Source of the DNA: Guyanagaster necrorhizus
Taxonomy: Eukaryota; Basidiomycota; Agaricomycetes; Agaricales; Physalacriaceae
DNA: 64,000 nt
Direction of reading: 5' to 3'
Assembly: GCF_019112545.1 (NCBI RefSeq)
Contig: NW_025064915.1
Coordinates: 346,627 to 410,626 of the forward strand
Position numbers and translations under genes: made by a program. Below are positions 1 to 11,429 of this stretch, in pieces. Under the pieces are notes generated by a model. The model was not told the origin of the DNA. It made no database searches and worked only from the letters and a program-made list of their open reading frames with translations. The stretch's first letter is position 1. Every line of letters begins with the position of its first letter.

Positions 1-802
1 AATGTGCAAACCAGAAAGTTGAAAAATACTTGTGCCTCTTTATCAACTATCAACAGGATGATTGGGCCAAATGGCTAGCTCTTGCTGCCTTTCAACACAA
101 CAATTGCATATATTTGGCCACTGAGAAAACACCCTTCTTCATCAACTTTGGTCAGCATCCTTGTGTTGTGCACACTGAATGAATCCATACCACAACCTCT
201 GCCTCTTCTGACTTTGCTACTGTTATGGCAAACATCCATACAGAAACCAAGATGGCACTTGAGAAAGCCACAACCATAATGAAGGTGCACTACAACAAAC
301 ATCATCATCCTGCCCATGAATATTCAGTCAATGACAAAGTCTGGCTGGATACAACTAACCTTCACCTCCCACATCCAAAGCACAAATTGGCAGACAGTGG
401 ATCAGCCCCTTCACAATAATTTCAAAAATCAGAGCCAATGTCTACAAACTGCAACTTCCATCCACATAGAAAATACACAATGTCTTTAATGAGATATTGT
501 TAATGCTCTACATTGCTCCTGCCTTCCCAAACCAGGAATGCCCACCTCTTCCACTATCTGACTTTATTGATGATGAAGAACATTATGAAGTTGACCAGGT
601 CTTGAACTATAAACTTCAAAAAATCAGGGCAAAAGGCAGTGGGATGATGATGACCATTGACTATCTTATTAGCTGGAAGGGCTATAGACCCAAATCAAAC
701 CAATGGGTAAATAAAAAACAGATGCATACAGATGATGCAATACATGACTATGAACTCTCCTTAAATTAAGCCATCAGGATAATAGTCTTAAGAAGAGGGT
801 AA
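1..802 (+). mobile_element. 3' end of a Ty3/gypsy chromovirus (integrase tail plus chromodomain), decayed
   Basis: This is the 3' internal part of a chromodomain gypsy element. Translation in the plus direction gives broken integrase C-terminal sequence up to about 480, then an open chromodomain frame, then a purine-rich tract (about 791-802) directly before an LTR that starts at 803. The element begins before the window. CpG is almost absent and the integrase part has many stops, so this is a relic. No other gene is visible in the stretch. Confidence 0.8.
497..769 (+). pseudogene. Chromodomain at the C-terminus of a gypsy integrase
   Basis: The open frame of 90 codons ends in a recognisable chromodomain. 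It has an acidic lead-in (DFIDDEEHYEVDQVLNYK), a hydrophobic core YLISWKGY, then the NQW segment and the terminal helix IHDYELSLN. In chromoviruses this domain sits at the end of Pol and targets integration, often to heterochromatin carrying methylated histone H3. Similar fragments lie at 13.8-14.2 kb (reverse) and 14.4-14.6 kb (forward). It has no independent start and is part of a dead polyprotein. Confidence 0.8.
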
Positions 803-1262
803 TGTTATGATTTTTCTCTATTTTCTTTTTCTCTTCCATAAGAGTAACCCTTATTTATGCTTAGTCAGGGTATTTAACCAAGTGCTTAAGACCATGAGAC
901 AAGGCTTAGTCATCACAACTAGCCAAGTCGATTATTGTCTTTCAATACAATAACAGCATACAATCATTCTTTTATATATGGTAACAGTGCCTAAGGACAA
1001 TGGGCAACAAGGACTTAACAACACATAATAAGCAATAGTATATTTAGATACAACATATACAGTATTTAAGCCAGCTCACTCTCACTAGAAACCCCAGCTT
1101 TGAGCTAAAGTTTATTCATACCATTCTACTCTTGAGTCACCCTTTTGGCCTTGTGACATAATAACCAGATTATATATCAGTGGACTTGACTGATCTCCTG
1201 AAGTGCAAGGAGACTAGGTCATTTATCACATGTATCTGCTCATGTGATGCTTGAGCATAACA
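803..1262 (+). repeat. Gypsy LTR, family A/B, 460 bp
   Basis: Starts TGTTATGATTTTT right after a polypurine tract and ends GCATAACA, giving the TG...CA ends with inverted TGTTA/TAACA. The same family recurs at 14578-15038 (461 bp), as the split minus-strand copy 4879-5296 + 13748-13790 (461 bp), and as the split solo LTR 5297-5362 + 13341-13742. Since gag-like sequence follows immediately at 1263, this LTR may be shared by two tandem elements. Confidence 0.85.
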
Positions 1263-2720
1263 AGAAAGGACACTGATACTCTCCAAGACCAGTTAGATCC
1301 AGTAGCAGAAACTAGGACAATCACCTCACAGGGTTCAGAAACCCATAAATCCTGCCTCTGGTCTCAGACTATGAGAACAAGAATCTCTCCAATGACTTCT
1401 TTGATGATGAACCATCCTCCAACCCTTCTACTGCTCCAATTGAGCATGAGATTGGAAACTGTGCTCAGGACTCTCTTGATGCCACTTGAGTGGCTTCAAG
1501 ACCCCAATCCATTTCACCCACAGACTCTGGATATGATTCACTCTATGCAACTCTGAAGTCAAGCCTGACACTCTCCCAACATAGAGGCACAGACTACAAA
1601 AGTGAGAGAAAAGACTTCCAGAGACCAACAGTTGCAGATGTAATAGAGAGAGATGCAAGAGATTTCACCAAAGAAAAAATATAGACTGCAAGAGAAGAAG
1701 CTGACCTTGAGTGGGCCAAAGCTGAGCAAGCCTGAAGACGGAACTTACATGATGAGGAGTAGTATAATCACCAGTTTAGGTGGCAACAGTGCAAACTTGA
1801 AGCAGCCACCTGAGGCTCAGAGAGCCTCAGCTGATACAGACTATGAACAGAATCTACTGCCTCCTCTTTCAGAGAGCCCAGTACCTCCACCAGTACCTAC
1901 CTGTGGGCAGGGTCAGCTGAAGCTATTACTCCTAGTGAGGCCACTAAGAGGCACACTTATCCCTCTATCAGAAGAAACTCTAATTCTCTCACTATTACCA
2001 ATACAGATACTATTCCCTTCCACACTGACTCTGTACTCAACATCTATGGACTTCAAGTCTCTCTCAATGCCTATGTCTCTGACTGAGAGTTCTGAAGATT
2101 CCTTGGTGAAAGAATCACAGCTTTCTTCCTCAATCTATAGTTTTATCAAAACTTCTGCTGATATCACTGTGAACTGGAGAAACACTGAATGCAAGGTGGC
2201 CACTGAAGCAATGCTGGAATCAGTGTTGGACCTGTTGAGCAGCCTTCTACTTGATCTGGTCACAGTACTGTCAACCAAAACAATAATCAGCTTTCTGATG
2301 ATGGTTTGGCCCCAGGATCCTCTCACCTATGACCTGCTTAATAACTACCTTGCTAAGGACAGTGAGAAAGAGGAGAAAGACATGGATGAGGGCATGGAGA
2401 GGATACAGAATGTCTCTCTTAAATGAGGGCAGTGGGAATACTCAGAAGAAGAAACTGATGAGGAAGCTTTGGCTGAGAAAATTCAGTGCAGTCAGGAGGA
2501 ATATGGGAATCTATATAAGGAGGGAGTATATTTTCTATAGAAGGATGCTCAGTGGCTGGCCTCAGACATGGGGTGAAAGTATATTTATTCAGATAACAAC
2601 AAACAGTGGGATATTGTACAATATTCCACCACCAAGTATGCTATTGATATTTATAATAGAAGGCATCTAGAAGACCAACTCAGCAAATTGCTGAAGTACA
2701 AATCAAAATATGACATTCAA
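1263..2720 (+). pseudogene. Decayed N-terminal gag region of a gypsy element
   Basis: A long ORF (1653-2426) and shorter overlapping ones (1251-1556, 2329-2670) read through Ser/Pro/Thr-rich and charged sequence between an LTR and a recognisable gag core. I recognise no domain here. Its position between LTR 803-1262 and the gag/zinc-knuckle section at 3.1-4.0 kb suggests the variable N-terminal part of the same gypsy polyprotein, frameshifted. This is inference from position; the sequence is CpG-poor like the rest of the element. Confidence 0.45.
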
Positions 2721-3119
2721 CCTATACTGTAGACTCTGTCTATAGCCCCAAGGCAAGCTATCTATATGGCTCCATCTTTTCAAACAATCAGGGGCCAATA
2801 TTTCTACTCCACACTATTGATCCAATCATTGGCAGCTCAGCTTTTTCAGTTCTGACCTCAATCAAACACTTGATCCACTAGCTTCTAAAACCTGTGGACC
2901 AGCAAAGGGAGCTGACTCCTCAGTGGACAGCCACCTCCTGATGAAGCTGAAGGAAGCAGCAAACATCTGGTCAAGGATGACTCAGAGGCAATTCACCTCA
3001 GATTCACTGTATGAAACAGAGTAATTGTGTGAAAAAAAGCAGGATCAATAAGGAGCCCAGTCATAGATGATAATTCCCTCCATTCATTCTCCAGACTGCC
3101 AACTGAGTGGTGTCACCCC

Positions 3120-3971
3120 TCCTTTGATCAATGGCCAAACCTGATGGGGCTATTATCTAAGAATGCCACCATCTTGCAGTGCCACCCTGATCTACTTAGG
3201 AAACCCCACCTCTTTAAGAGTGTATCTGATAATATAGACTGATTTCTCATTGACTGCAAGCAAGATTTCAAAGTATACATTGCTTTTCTTGAGACCAACA
3301 TGAACCATGTTGCATTCACCTCCTCATATCTTGAAGACAAGACCAAGATGTGGTGGATTCTAATTTTCTTCAACTTCTTTTCTATAATCCAGCAGTATTA
3401 TCAGATGCTGTCATAGCTGGTCTTTAAACAAATGTTCACTGACAAATTCATTAATCTGATGGTGTAAGTGGTTCATAAGACAAAGATCAAGGAGTATAAG
3501 ATGGGTGACAAGTTGGCCACTGAATACTTTGATGAACTAGAACAACTTGCCAAACTCACTGAAATCTGGAATAATACTGATAACAATATAAGGATGGTTG
3601 AGGCTCTCAAGTGGGGCACTCCACTGTTCTATATCAAGATGAACATCCTGAAGAGGTATAATATATGAAAGAAACAGATTGTTGAGATGTATAAGGAATG
3701 ACAGTAGCAAAAGGTGGAGCAAACAAACCTACAAGAATACCAGAAACCAACTTAACTCATGAACTTAAAGCCTGGCAATCAAGCTGGCACTAGCAAGACC
3801 AACACATCATCAACTAGTACTCTGACATATAGTGCTCAGAAGATAGGCACTGAAACTACATACACTGAAACAAGAAAGCCAATGGACATTGACCACCTCA
3901 AGAAGAAAGAAAAATGCTTCAACTGTGGCCAAAAGAGTCACCTATTATGGGACTATCTAAAGAAGAAATGA
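3120..3971 (+). pseudogene. Gypsy gag core and CCHC zinc knuckle, broken
   Basis: Broken plus-strand frames carry a retrotransposon gag core (about 3128-3668, including KMGDKLATEYFDELEQLAKL) followed at 3759-3971 by a nucleocapsid-like tail with CFNCGQKSHLLWDY. This is a C-x2-C-x4-H zinc knuckle in which the last cysteine has become tyrosine, so the knuckle is dead. Gag packages element RNA in intact relatives. Several in-frame stops separate the pieces. Protease follows at about 4.56 kb. Confidence 0.7.
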
Positions 3972-4554
3972 ATCTGTGAAGACATTTGGGTGCAGATTGC
4001 TGAGTTGCAGAAAGAAGCTGAAGAACTTAGGACAGAAATAAAGATTGAGAAGGTAAAAGATAGGGCTAACCAGTAAATGGTCCTACTGGATCAGCCAAAC
4101 AGAACAGTGTGTCAAATGTAGCTGCCAGACAGACTAATAGTGCCTCTGTAGATACAAATATGTTTAAATTATCTGCACATTTGAATATACCCTTTTCTTC
4201 AACTACCACACATACACTAGAGAGACCACTAGAAAGAACTCAACTGCCTACAGGCTGAACAGAGGGAGAGACTCCCACTAGATGGCTCAAACCATTCAAC
4301 ACTGAATAGACCTGGAGAGCTATTAAAAATGCCAGGACAGAGGAAGAAGCAAAGGCAGTACTCAAGAACTGAATATACAAGACCAGAATAGAAGAAGTAA
4401 TCAATGAGATAGTTGAAGAAATGTGATGGGCTGAACAATGCTGAGCCTTGGAATGGCTTGATGAACTTCATAGATCCCAAAGATGCATTTGACAAACAAA
4501 GATCCTAAGATAGGTCTAACAACCAAGGCTCAAATTGAAATGCTCACCAATTGA

Positions 4555-4878
4555 TCAGTGCATGTGGTAACCACCTTGATTGATAGTGGATGCACTGGTA
4601 GTTCCATTAATCAGGCTTTTGTCAACAAGCACAACCTTCCAATCTGAGCCACCATGGCTCCAATCCCCATATATAACACCAATGGAACAAAAAACCAAGT
4701 AGGCTTAATCACTAAATTCATTGAGCTATAACTCACCATCAGTGATCACTCTAAAAGGATTTATCTAGCAGTCACAGACCTAGAGACTAAAGAGATGTTT
4801 TTGGGATACAACTGGCTGATATGTCATAATCTGCTAGTCAACTGGAAGACTGGATGAATCACTTTTACACAATGCAAG
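4555..4878 (+). pseudogene. Gypsy aspartic protease fragment, truncated by an LTR insertion
   Basis: Plus-strand translation from 4558 reads VVTTLIDSGCTGSSINQAF, the D-S-G active-site region of a retropepsin, followed by typical protease sequence to about 4870. The frame ends where a minus-strand LTR begins at 4879. The five bases before the LTR (4874-4878, GCAAG) are the candidate target site. The rest of this element's pol is not identifiable in the window. Confidence 0.75.
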
Positions 4879-5296
4879 TGTTAGGCCTGAGTGACATATG
4901 AACTAGAACATGTGGTAAATAAGTGTTGTATCATATTTATACAATCATGCTTAAATTCAATAATGTGTTTGTAGGTGTTATATTTCAAGGTCAATACAAG
5001 TAGTTGACTCAAGATAAAGTGGTAAAATAAAGGATAGTTTGAGACTAGAGATCCATAGTGCTGTCTATGCTACTTATATACTGCTAGGTCTGTTGCTAAA
5101 TATACTGCTACTAATTATAAGTATCTGCACTATAGTACTCATTGTTCTGGTGAGTCAATATTATCTATAAAAGGCTTGTTGTGCTGTTGTTAGAGTATCA
5201 CTATAAGTCAAGAGACAATGGGCTGATTATGCTGACCAAGATTGTCTCATGGTTTTAAGTGCTGGTATAGATGCTCTGACTAAGCATAAATAGGGG
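4879..5296 (-). repeat. Left part (418 bp) of a minus-strand gypsy LTR (element A), split by insertion
   Basis: Reads TGTTAGGCCTGAGTGACATATG on the plus strand, the reverse complement of the 3' end of the 460-bp LTR family. It runs to the reverse complement of the LTR's early segment (CTCTGACTAAGCATAAATAG). It stops at 5296 where a plus-strand LTR of the same family begins. The missing 43 bp lie at 13748-13790; 418 + 43 = 461 bp, exactly the family length. Confidence 0.85.
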
Positions 5297-5362
5297 TGTT
5301 ATAATTTTTTCCCATTTTTTATTCCTTTTTATGAATTAACCTCTATTTATGCTTAGTCAGAG
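5297..5362 (+). repeat. Left part of a plus-strand solo LTR (B), interrupted by gypsy copy 1
   Basis: Starts TGTTATAATTTTTTCCC and runs through the family segment CTATTTATGCTTAGTCAGAG, where gypsy copy 1 begins. Its remainder is 13341-13742, ending GGTCTAACA. Flanking five-base repeats AGGGG (5292-5296) and AGAGG (13743-13747) differ by one G/A transition and look like its target-site duplication. No internal region is left, so B is a solo LTR. Confidence 0.85.
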
Positions 5363-5860
5363 TGTTAAGAATGTGCCAATTGAGTGGGCTTGAGTGCACA
5401 TGTGGGGTCTGGTGGAGTGTATGAGTGTTGATGAAGCTATTAGCAATGTCACCCTTGAGTTGGAGCCCAAGGATCTGGATGGGCAGAACAGAGTTCCATC
5501 AGGGAAGTGAACAGGAATATCCTTCAGAGTGGAATCCGATGGACGAGATAGAGAGTAGTTGAGGTGAGTGCGAAGTGCAGATGGCTTATCCAAGTTAATA
5601 TTCAAACTGAGTAGTTATGATAATGTATATAGCTTTATATACTAATAGTAGCTAATTCCGAGTTGGGTTCCATTGGATTCCAGTGTCAGTATTCGCTACT
5701 GAGTTCAGGATCTAGATATTACAATGTGAAATATGGATGTGAAATGATAATGGTGAAATGAAATTGGTAGGTAATGGGAAGCGGCCAGAGTCCAGTGGAT
5801 AGTGTGATTGGATTCATAGTTGGTTGAGGTGACACAGAGGCTGGTGGCATGTGCATAACA
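5363..5860 (-). repeat. 3' LTR of gypsy copy 1 (498 bp)
   Basis: Begins TGTTAAGAATGTGCC and ends GTGCATAACA on the plus strand. It is the same length as the partner LTR 12838-13335; the differences I read in the first 245 bp are essentially all transitions. Target duplication CAGAG lies immediately left. Confidence 0.95.
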
Positions 5861-5983
5861 GTATCCCCCCCTTAGCATTCTTGCCTTCAAGAGTGCAGAT
5901 CCCAATAGCCAGTGAGGCCACATAGAAAATTGTTGGTGGCTGTGAGAGTTTTGCAGCTTGAACTGAAACCACCATCTTCGCCT

Positions 5984-7319
5984 ATGTCATTGCTTGCCAT
6001 GTATCATCGCTCATGCACTCCCGAGCCTCTAGTGAGAGGGTCCACCCCTGATGGCCCTGAAGAGGCCAAGGAATTGTTTTGTCTGGAGTAGCAAACCATG
6101 GAGGAAGAATATGCGAAAGCCATGGAGAGCCATTTGGAATGGCGAGAGGAGTGGGAGTGGGAGGAGAAGGCCCGGGCAGACTGTGTGGCCTGAGAGTCAT
6201 GGAAAAAGGAGCAGAGGGAGGAATTGGAGAGGAAGAGAGAGGAGGTTCAGCAGGCCATGGAGAGGTGAGTGAAGGAGGCAGAGAAGGCATTGAGAGAGGT
6301 GGCTCAGAGGGAGGCTGAGGAGAGGGAGGCTGCAGAGGCAGCAGTGAGGGCTGAAACTGAGGGAGTAGAGCTGGAGGAGATGGTTACAGAGGATGGGTTG
6401 CAAATGACCTCCATGGAGGCTGTTGATTTCTGGCTGCATCAAGTGTTGGTAAAACGGTTTGGTCCTGACCCTGATCTTTGCTTCAAGAAGGTGGCTCATC
6501 CTACACCTCCAGGGTCCAATGATGAGCAGGACAAGGAGACTGAAGGGGACAATGAGTCCAAGGAATCTAAGAGGACTCTGGAGAGGAGGAAGAAGGTGTG
6601 GGAGGAGAAGAGAAGAGTAGCAGGTCTGATGGAAAAGAGCTGTAAATGCAAGTTCAGGTTGAGGAGCATAGTGGATGGTAGTAAGACAGAGGTGGTTGTT
6701 AGCCTCAAAAAGTGGGTGAAGTTGGAAGTGGTGGGACTGGTGGGGGGTGAAGAATTGTTGGATGGTGAAAGTAAGTGTCTTGGTTTTCTTTCCTGGCTTA
6801 ACTTAGCCTTTGTTTTCAGAGAGTTGTGTGTATTATCATTAAGATGGTGCACAGTGTTATGCATGACCAGTAACCAAAGGTGCCAGTCGAGGGCAGACTT
6901 GCTCTTGCTGCAAGGTCAAGAAAATCACCTGTTCATTTAACAAGAGTGTCACCGTGAGTGAGGTGATCAGCAGTGTGGAGGTCTCCACTGGTCTCCACCA
7001 ACTTTCAAAATTGATATGCAAGTTGATGCATTGTGTGGATAAGTTGGTGGACGAGGTGGTGGATATTCATGGTACTGTGGCAGGTCTTCAAGATGACTAT
7101 GGTTCTGATGATATGTCATCTCCTTTAGAGCTGTTTTCAGAGTCTGAGGTGGAGGCCTGGAAGAAGGCCTGACTGATTTTCAAGGATGAGAGGGATCAGG
7201 AGGTGAAGGATCTTCAGGAGGCAATGTTGAAGGGGCTGAACAAGGATATAGAGGAGTTGAAGGAGCAGGGGGAGAGTTTGGGTTCTGGTGTGGGTCCGTT
7301 GGGTTTTGCATTTTTGTAA
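5984..7319 (+). pseudogene. Antisense spliced gene of the gypsy family (copy 1): coiled-coil, Cys-cluster protein
   Basis: It runs opposite to gag-pol, between the 3' LTR and the chromodomain. ATG 5984, exon 5984-6770, intron 6771-6819 (GTAAGTG...TTTTCAG, 49 nt), exon 6820-7319; 429 codons in one consistent frame. The protein has an acidic Glu/Ala-rich helical region, a block QMTSMEAVDFWLHQVL, a basic stretch near RRKKVWEEKRRVAG, a cysteine cluster (TCSCCKVKKITCSFN) and a charged C-terminus. In-frame stops (a TAG about 33 codons in, TAA and TGA near the Cys cluster, TGA at 7170-7172) mark decay. The same gene with the same intron length occurs in copy 2. Function unknown; antisense ORFs are known in some plant gypsy elements. 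A captured host gene is another possibility. Confidence 0.75.
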
Positions 7320-7509
7320 AATATTTGTATGAAGTATATAGAAAAGGGCATTGGATGTTGGTAGTGGAGAAAGAAAATGTAAATACAAGATTTTGATTTG
7401 AAGGTGTAAGAGTGATTGAAATGGTAGTAATTAGTGGTTAGAATTGAAATAGTAAGGTGGGGCACTTGTGGTGTCCAGAGTAGCATTGTATTAGGAATGG
7501 GATGTTTGA

Positions 7510-9000
7510 ATGACTTTGGACAAGGGTCCTGGTTTGCCTGGGTATCGGTGGTGGAATTCTTTAATGAATTCATTGGCAGAGAACTCAGAGGCCAGTAACC
7601 ATACAAATTCTTCATTGGTACCTTCGTATCCTAGTCACTGGAGTTTGTACAACAGTGGGCAATGGAATTGGCAGTCCAGTTTAAAGTCAAGGATTTGGGC
7701 TATTTCAAAATGTTCTTCTCTGTTGACTTCGACTAGAGGTGGTAGTGGTTGGATTCAGTTAGGAATGGTGTTTTCTTCTATGGGTTCTAATTGTGACATA
7801 TAGAAGACAGGGTGAATGGACCAGAGATCCAGCAGAAGCCTCAGGATAAAGAAGTGGATATCAGATTAGGCTATGATTTCGAAAGGACCAAGGTATTTTT
7901 CTGAAAATTTTCTGGTCAGGCAGGTAGTTTTGATATATTTGAAGCTGAGGTAGGCCTTGTCCCCCACTGTGAATGGGGGTGCTGGAATCCGATGCTTATC
8001 TGCTTAGATCTTGTAGCAAGACTGAGCTTCAGAAATTTCATTCTTCAGTAATTGATGAAGTGTATCAAGGTTGACTGCAAAATCTCAGGCCTGGGTGGAG
8101 GCAATATCCCTTTCAGGGTGAACAGTGATGTTGGGGTGATAGCTCTTGTTGGCGAAAAATAGAGAAATTCCAGTGAATGCATTAGGGGCATTATTGTAGG
8201 CAAATTCAGCAATGAGTAGGAGGATGTCCCAGTTGTCCTGTTGGTAAGAGCAGTAAATAGAGATGTACTGTTCCAGAGTTTGGTTTGCCCATTTGGTTTA
8301 TCTGTCGGTCTCTGGATGGTAACCAGAGGTAAGGTGGAGCTCTATGTCAAGGTTCATGGCTAAGGCGCAAGTAAATTGGAAGATGAATTCAGAGCCATGA
8401 TCAGATGTGATATGACTGGGTACCCCATATTTGGAGAATACATGGATAAGGAAAAGTTGGGCAAGCTCCACAGAGTTAATGGTGTCATGAGTGGGAATGA
8501 AGATGGCTTGCTTGCTAGCTCGGTCTATGACTACTAAGATGGCAGTGAATCTATTGGAGTCCAGTAGTTGTTCAATGAAGTCCATGGAAATGGAATCTCA
8601 TGGCCATTCAGGAACTGGCAGAGGTTTGAGTAACCCATAGGAGTGGTGTCTAGGTGCCTTATTATGCCCACAAACTATGCAGGACTTAACATAGTGTCAG
8701 ATGTATTCACACATCTTTGACCAGGTATAGTTCTGCTGGACTAGTTCCAATGTCTGGTTTTGACCAAAGTGGCCTGCCAAGATATGGTCATAATTGTTCT
8801 GTAGTATATATGGAGATGGAGATCTCTGGACTCTGAGACATAGATGCAGCCTTCAAAGCAGAGGATGTCTGATTCATCAATGGACCACTGAGAGGGGAAG
8901 GATTCTGAAGTGGCCTTAGCCTGGCAGAGGCCATTGGAGGATGTAGGGTCAGAAGATTGTGCTTATTTGATATCAATGTGGAGCTTGTCAATGTCCATGG
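7510..9000 (-). pseudogene. Integrase and chromodomain of gypsy copy 1
   Basis: From right to left on the minus strand: the zinc-binding region (GHFGQNQTLELV ... SCIVCGHN), the catalytic core beginning MDFIEQLLDSN, then SDHGSEF and GYHPETDR, supplying the D, D and E positions, then a C-terminal region and a chromodomain (FEIAQILDFKLD ... FHHRYPGKPGP). In-frame stops interrupt it, several where an arginine or tryptophan codon is expected. Integrase would insert the cDNA and the chromodomain guide it; here it is inactive. Confidence 0.85.
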
Positions 9001-9238
9001 TGGCATTGGCTCAGAGAGTAGGGCCTTCAAGGTAGATTGCATGGAGTGACATAGAAAGTTGTTCTTGGGTGAACATGAGTCAGAAGTTGTGGGGGTTGAC
9101 TTGGGCATATTGGCTATCCCCCTCTTTAGGGTAGATGTCCCATCGTCTAGTGAGTGCATCTGGTTTTCCATCAAGTTTTTCAGGATGAAAACAAATTACT
9201 AGGTTGAACTGAGATAAGTATTCAGATCAGTGGACTTG

Positions 9239-10528
9239 TCAGTGGGTTAAAATCTTAGTGGTGATAAAGTATTCAAGGTTCTTGTGGTCTGTTATGACAT
9301 CGATGGAGTCTATGAAGCCTTCAAGGTAGTATCGCCAATGTTTAAAAGCTTCAAAAATAGCCAAGAGCTCCTTGTCATGAGTGTTGTAGTTGAGTTCAGC
9401 ATTGTGGAGGCTCCAGGAGCAGAACACAATTGGGTGAATTTCACCATCTTTAAGGTAGATAGAGAGGATGGCTGTGATGGCATAATTGGAGGCATTGGTT
9501 TCCACCACTATCTTTCAATCAGGAACCCAGTGAGTAAGGATGAGAGCATGTGTAAAGACCTGTTTCAATTCATTGAAGGCAGCCAAGCATTTATTATCAA
9601 ACTTCCATGGAGTTTCCTTGTGGGTGAGTCATGTAAGGGGAATGACGATGTCGCTATATCCATGTATGAAGCGACAGTAGAAGTTGGCAAAGCCAAGGAA
9701 GGATTGGATGTTTTTGACTTTTTCTTCTGACATGCAAAGTTCTCCAGGTGATAGGATGTAGCTTAGGTACTCTATGGAGTCCTGGTTGAATTCGCATTTG
9801 GAGCCCTTGCAGTAGAGTCTATTAGCTCTAAGCCTGTGTAGGACCTCTTGAACATGTTTCTGGTGATCTTCCAGATTGTCGGAATATATGAGGATGTCGT
9901 CGAGGTAGACCACTACTGATATGTTGAGCATGTCAGAGAATATATCATTCACAAATCATTGGAATGCTGCTGGAGCATTTGTGAGGCCAAAAGGCATGAC
10001 ATGCCATTTGAAGGAACTGTAATGGGTCTGGAAGGCTGTTTTCCATTCATCCCCCTTAGCTATGTGAATGAGATGGTAGGCATGCCTAAGATCAAGCTTG
10101 ATGTAGATGTGTGTGGAGCAGGTGGAGTCAAGGAGATCAGAAATGAGGGGGAGAGAGTAGCGATCTTTCTTGGAGATTTTGTTTAGATCATAGTAGTCGA
10201 TGCAAAGTTGGAGTTCACCAGTCTTTTTCTTGACAAATAGAACTGGAGCCCCATGTGGAGAGCAGAATAGAGTAATGAACCCATTGCACAGATTATCATC
10301 AATAAACTCTCATAGAGCCTTGAGTTCAGATTCTGAGAGAGAATAAATAGGGCCAAGTGGTGAAGATGTTCCTTCCTCAAGGTTGATTTTGAGATCGTAT
10401 GGCCTGTGTTCAGGTAGCTTTTCAGAGAGGGTATCGCTGAAAACATCTGCAAAATCGTGATACTCTACTGGCACTGATGAAAGATCTGCTGGTTCCACAG
10501 ATGTGGCTTTGGCTCCAATATTAGGCAA
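9239..10528 (-). pseudogene. Reverse transcriptase and RNase H of gypsy copy 1
   Basis: The minus frame at 10310-10528 starts the RT palm region (HDFADVFSDTLSEKLPEHRPYD) and 9629-9952 carries the catalytic box [12 protein letters not shown], with the D-D pair intact. RNase H (9239-9508) contains ETNASNYAITAILS and HDKELLAIFEAFKHWRYYLE; the usual first catalytic Asp of this motif is read as Asn. Frames are broken by stops between blocks. Sequence corresponds block by block to 27868-29193 in copy 2. Confidence 0.9.
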
Positions 10529-10899
10529 GGAAGGCTGCAGTGTGAACTGCTGAGTGCCTTCTTCTGCACTGGCTCAGACAAATGCAGCAGCGGATATGAT
10601 GGAGATCTTTGGGTGTGCTTTCATAGTAAAAGATTCTGAGGAAGGATAGGAGTAGATGGGTTTGTATGAAAATAGAGTCTGCCAGTTACCTGGAGTTGAT
10701 TTGGAATAGGGTGAAGCCCTGGGAGTTGGACTAATGGAGTCTGGTGGGCATGGAAGTCCTGGATTTGAGCTAGAAGGCTCAGAGAGGGGTGGACTGTTGT
10801 CCTGTGGGCATGGAAGTCCCTGGAATGTGGTGGAAGCTGCGGAATTGGTTGGAGTGAGGTCTTGATAGCTTGAGCGGAAAATAATACTGTTCTCAGCCC

Positions 10900-11300
10900 A
10901 GTCAATCAGTGGATTGTAGCAGAAGAGCCAGTTGTATCCTAGGACAAGATTGCAAGATGAATCCAGAGGAGTGATATAGAAGTTGATGGAGAAGGTGTCT
11001 CTGGATGGAAAACAGATGGGGATGATTGTGACTTGAAATATACAGCTCTCAATGGAACTATCAAATAATCAAAGTTGCACACTAGAGATAGTTTTAATGG
11101 GAATTTCATTGGCAGCTACATACTTAGTGTCAACAAAGCAGTGGCTAGAGCTAGAATCAATAAGAGCAAGAAAACATAGGATGATACAAGTTGGGGAACC
11201 ATCGGGTTCCATAGTAGTCAGTAATTCTGCTGAGAGGGAAATATGAAAGGAGTGGTTGGAAAGGGATGTTGCATTGAGAGTGATGATCTCTGATGTGCAA
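10900..11300 (-). pseudogene. Aspartic protease region of gypsy copy 1
   Basis: Minus-strand translation gives ALIDSSSSHCFVDTKYVAANE. The active-site triad D-S/T-G is changed to D-S-S (AGC for GGC), whereas copy 2 keeps D-S-G at the same place, so this loss happened in copy 1 only. It lies between the gag zinc knuckle and the RT. Confidence 0.8.
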
Positions 11301-11429
11301 ATAGAGTCAATGCAACCCTAAACTCACATGGAGGGGACAGGGTTGCTTCCTAGTTTTCTGACTCTGTTGGGGCCGGTTCTACAGGAGCAGTGTCGACTTC
11401 TGCTGCATGACCCTTAGCAAAGACTGCTG

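Noticed and set aside
75..317. 80-codon minus-strand ORF at the left edge
   Set aside because: Antisense to the gypsy integrase remnant; no motif of its own.
9284..9730. 148-codon plus-strand ORF (and its mirror 28645-29148, 167 codons) conserved in both gypsy copies
   Set aside because: It is exactly antisense to RT/RNase H; conservation and openness follow from the coding strand. Unlike the gene at 5984-7319 it has no domain, start context or intron of its own.
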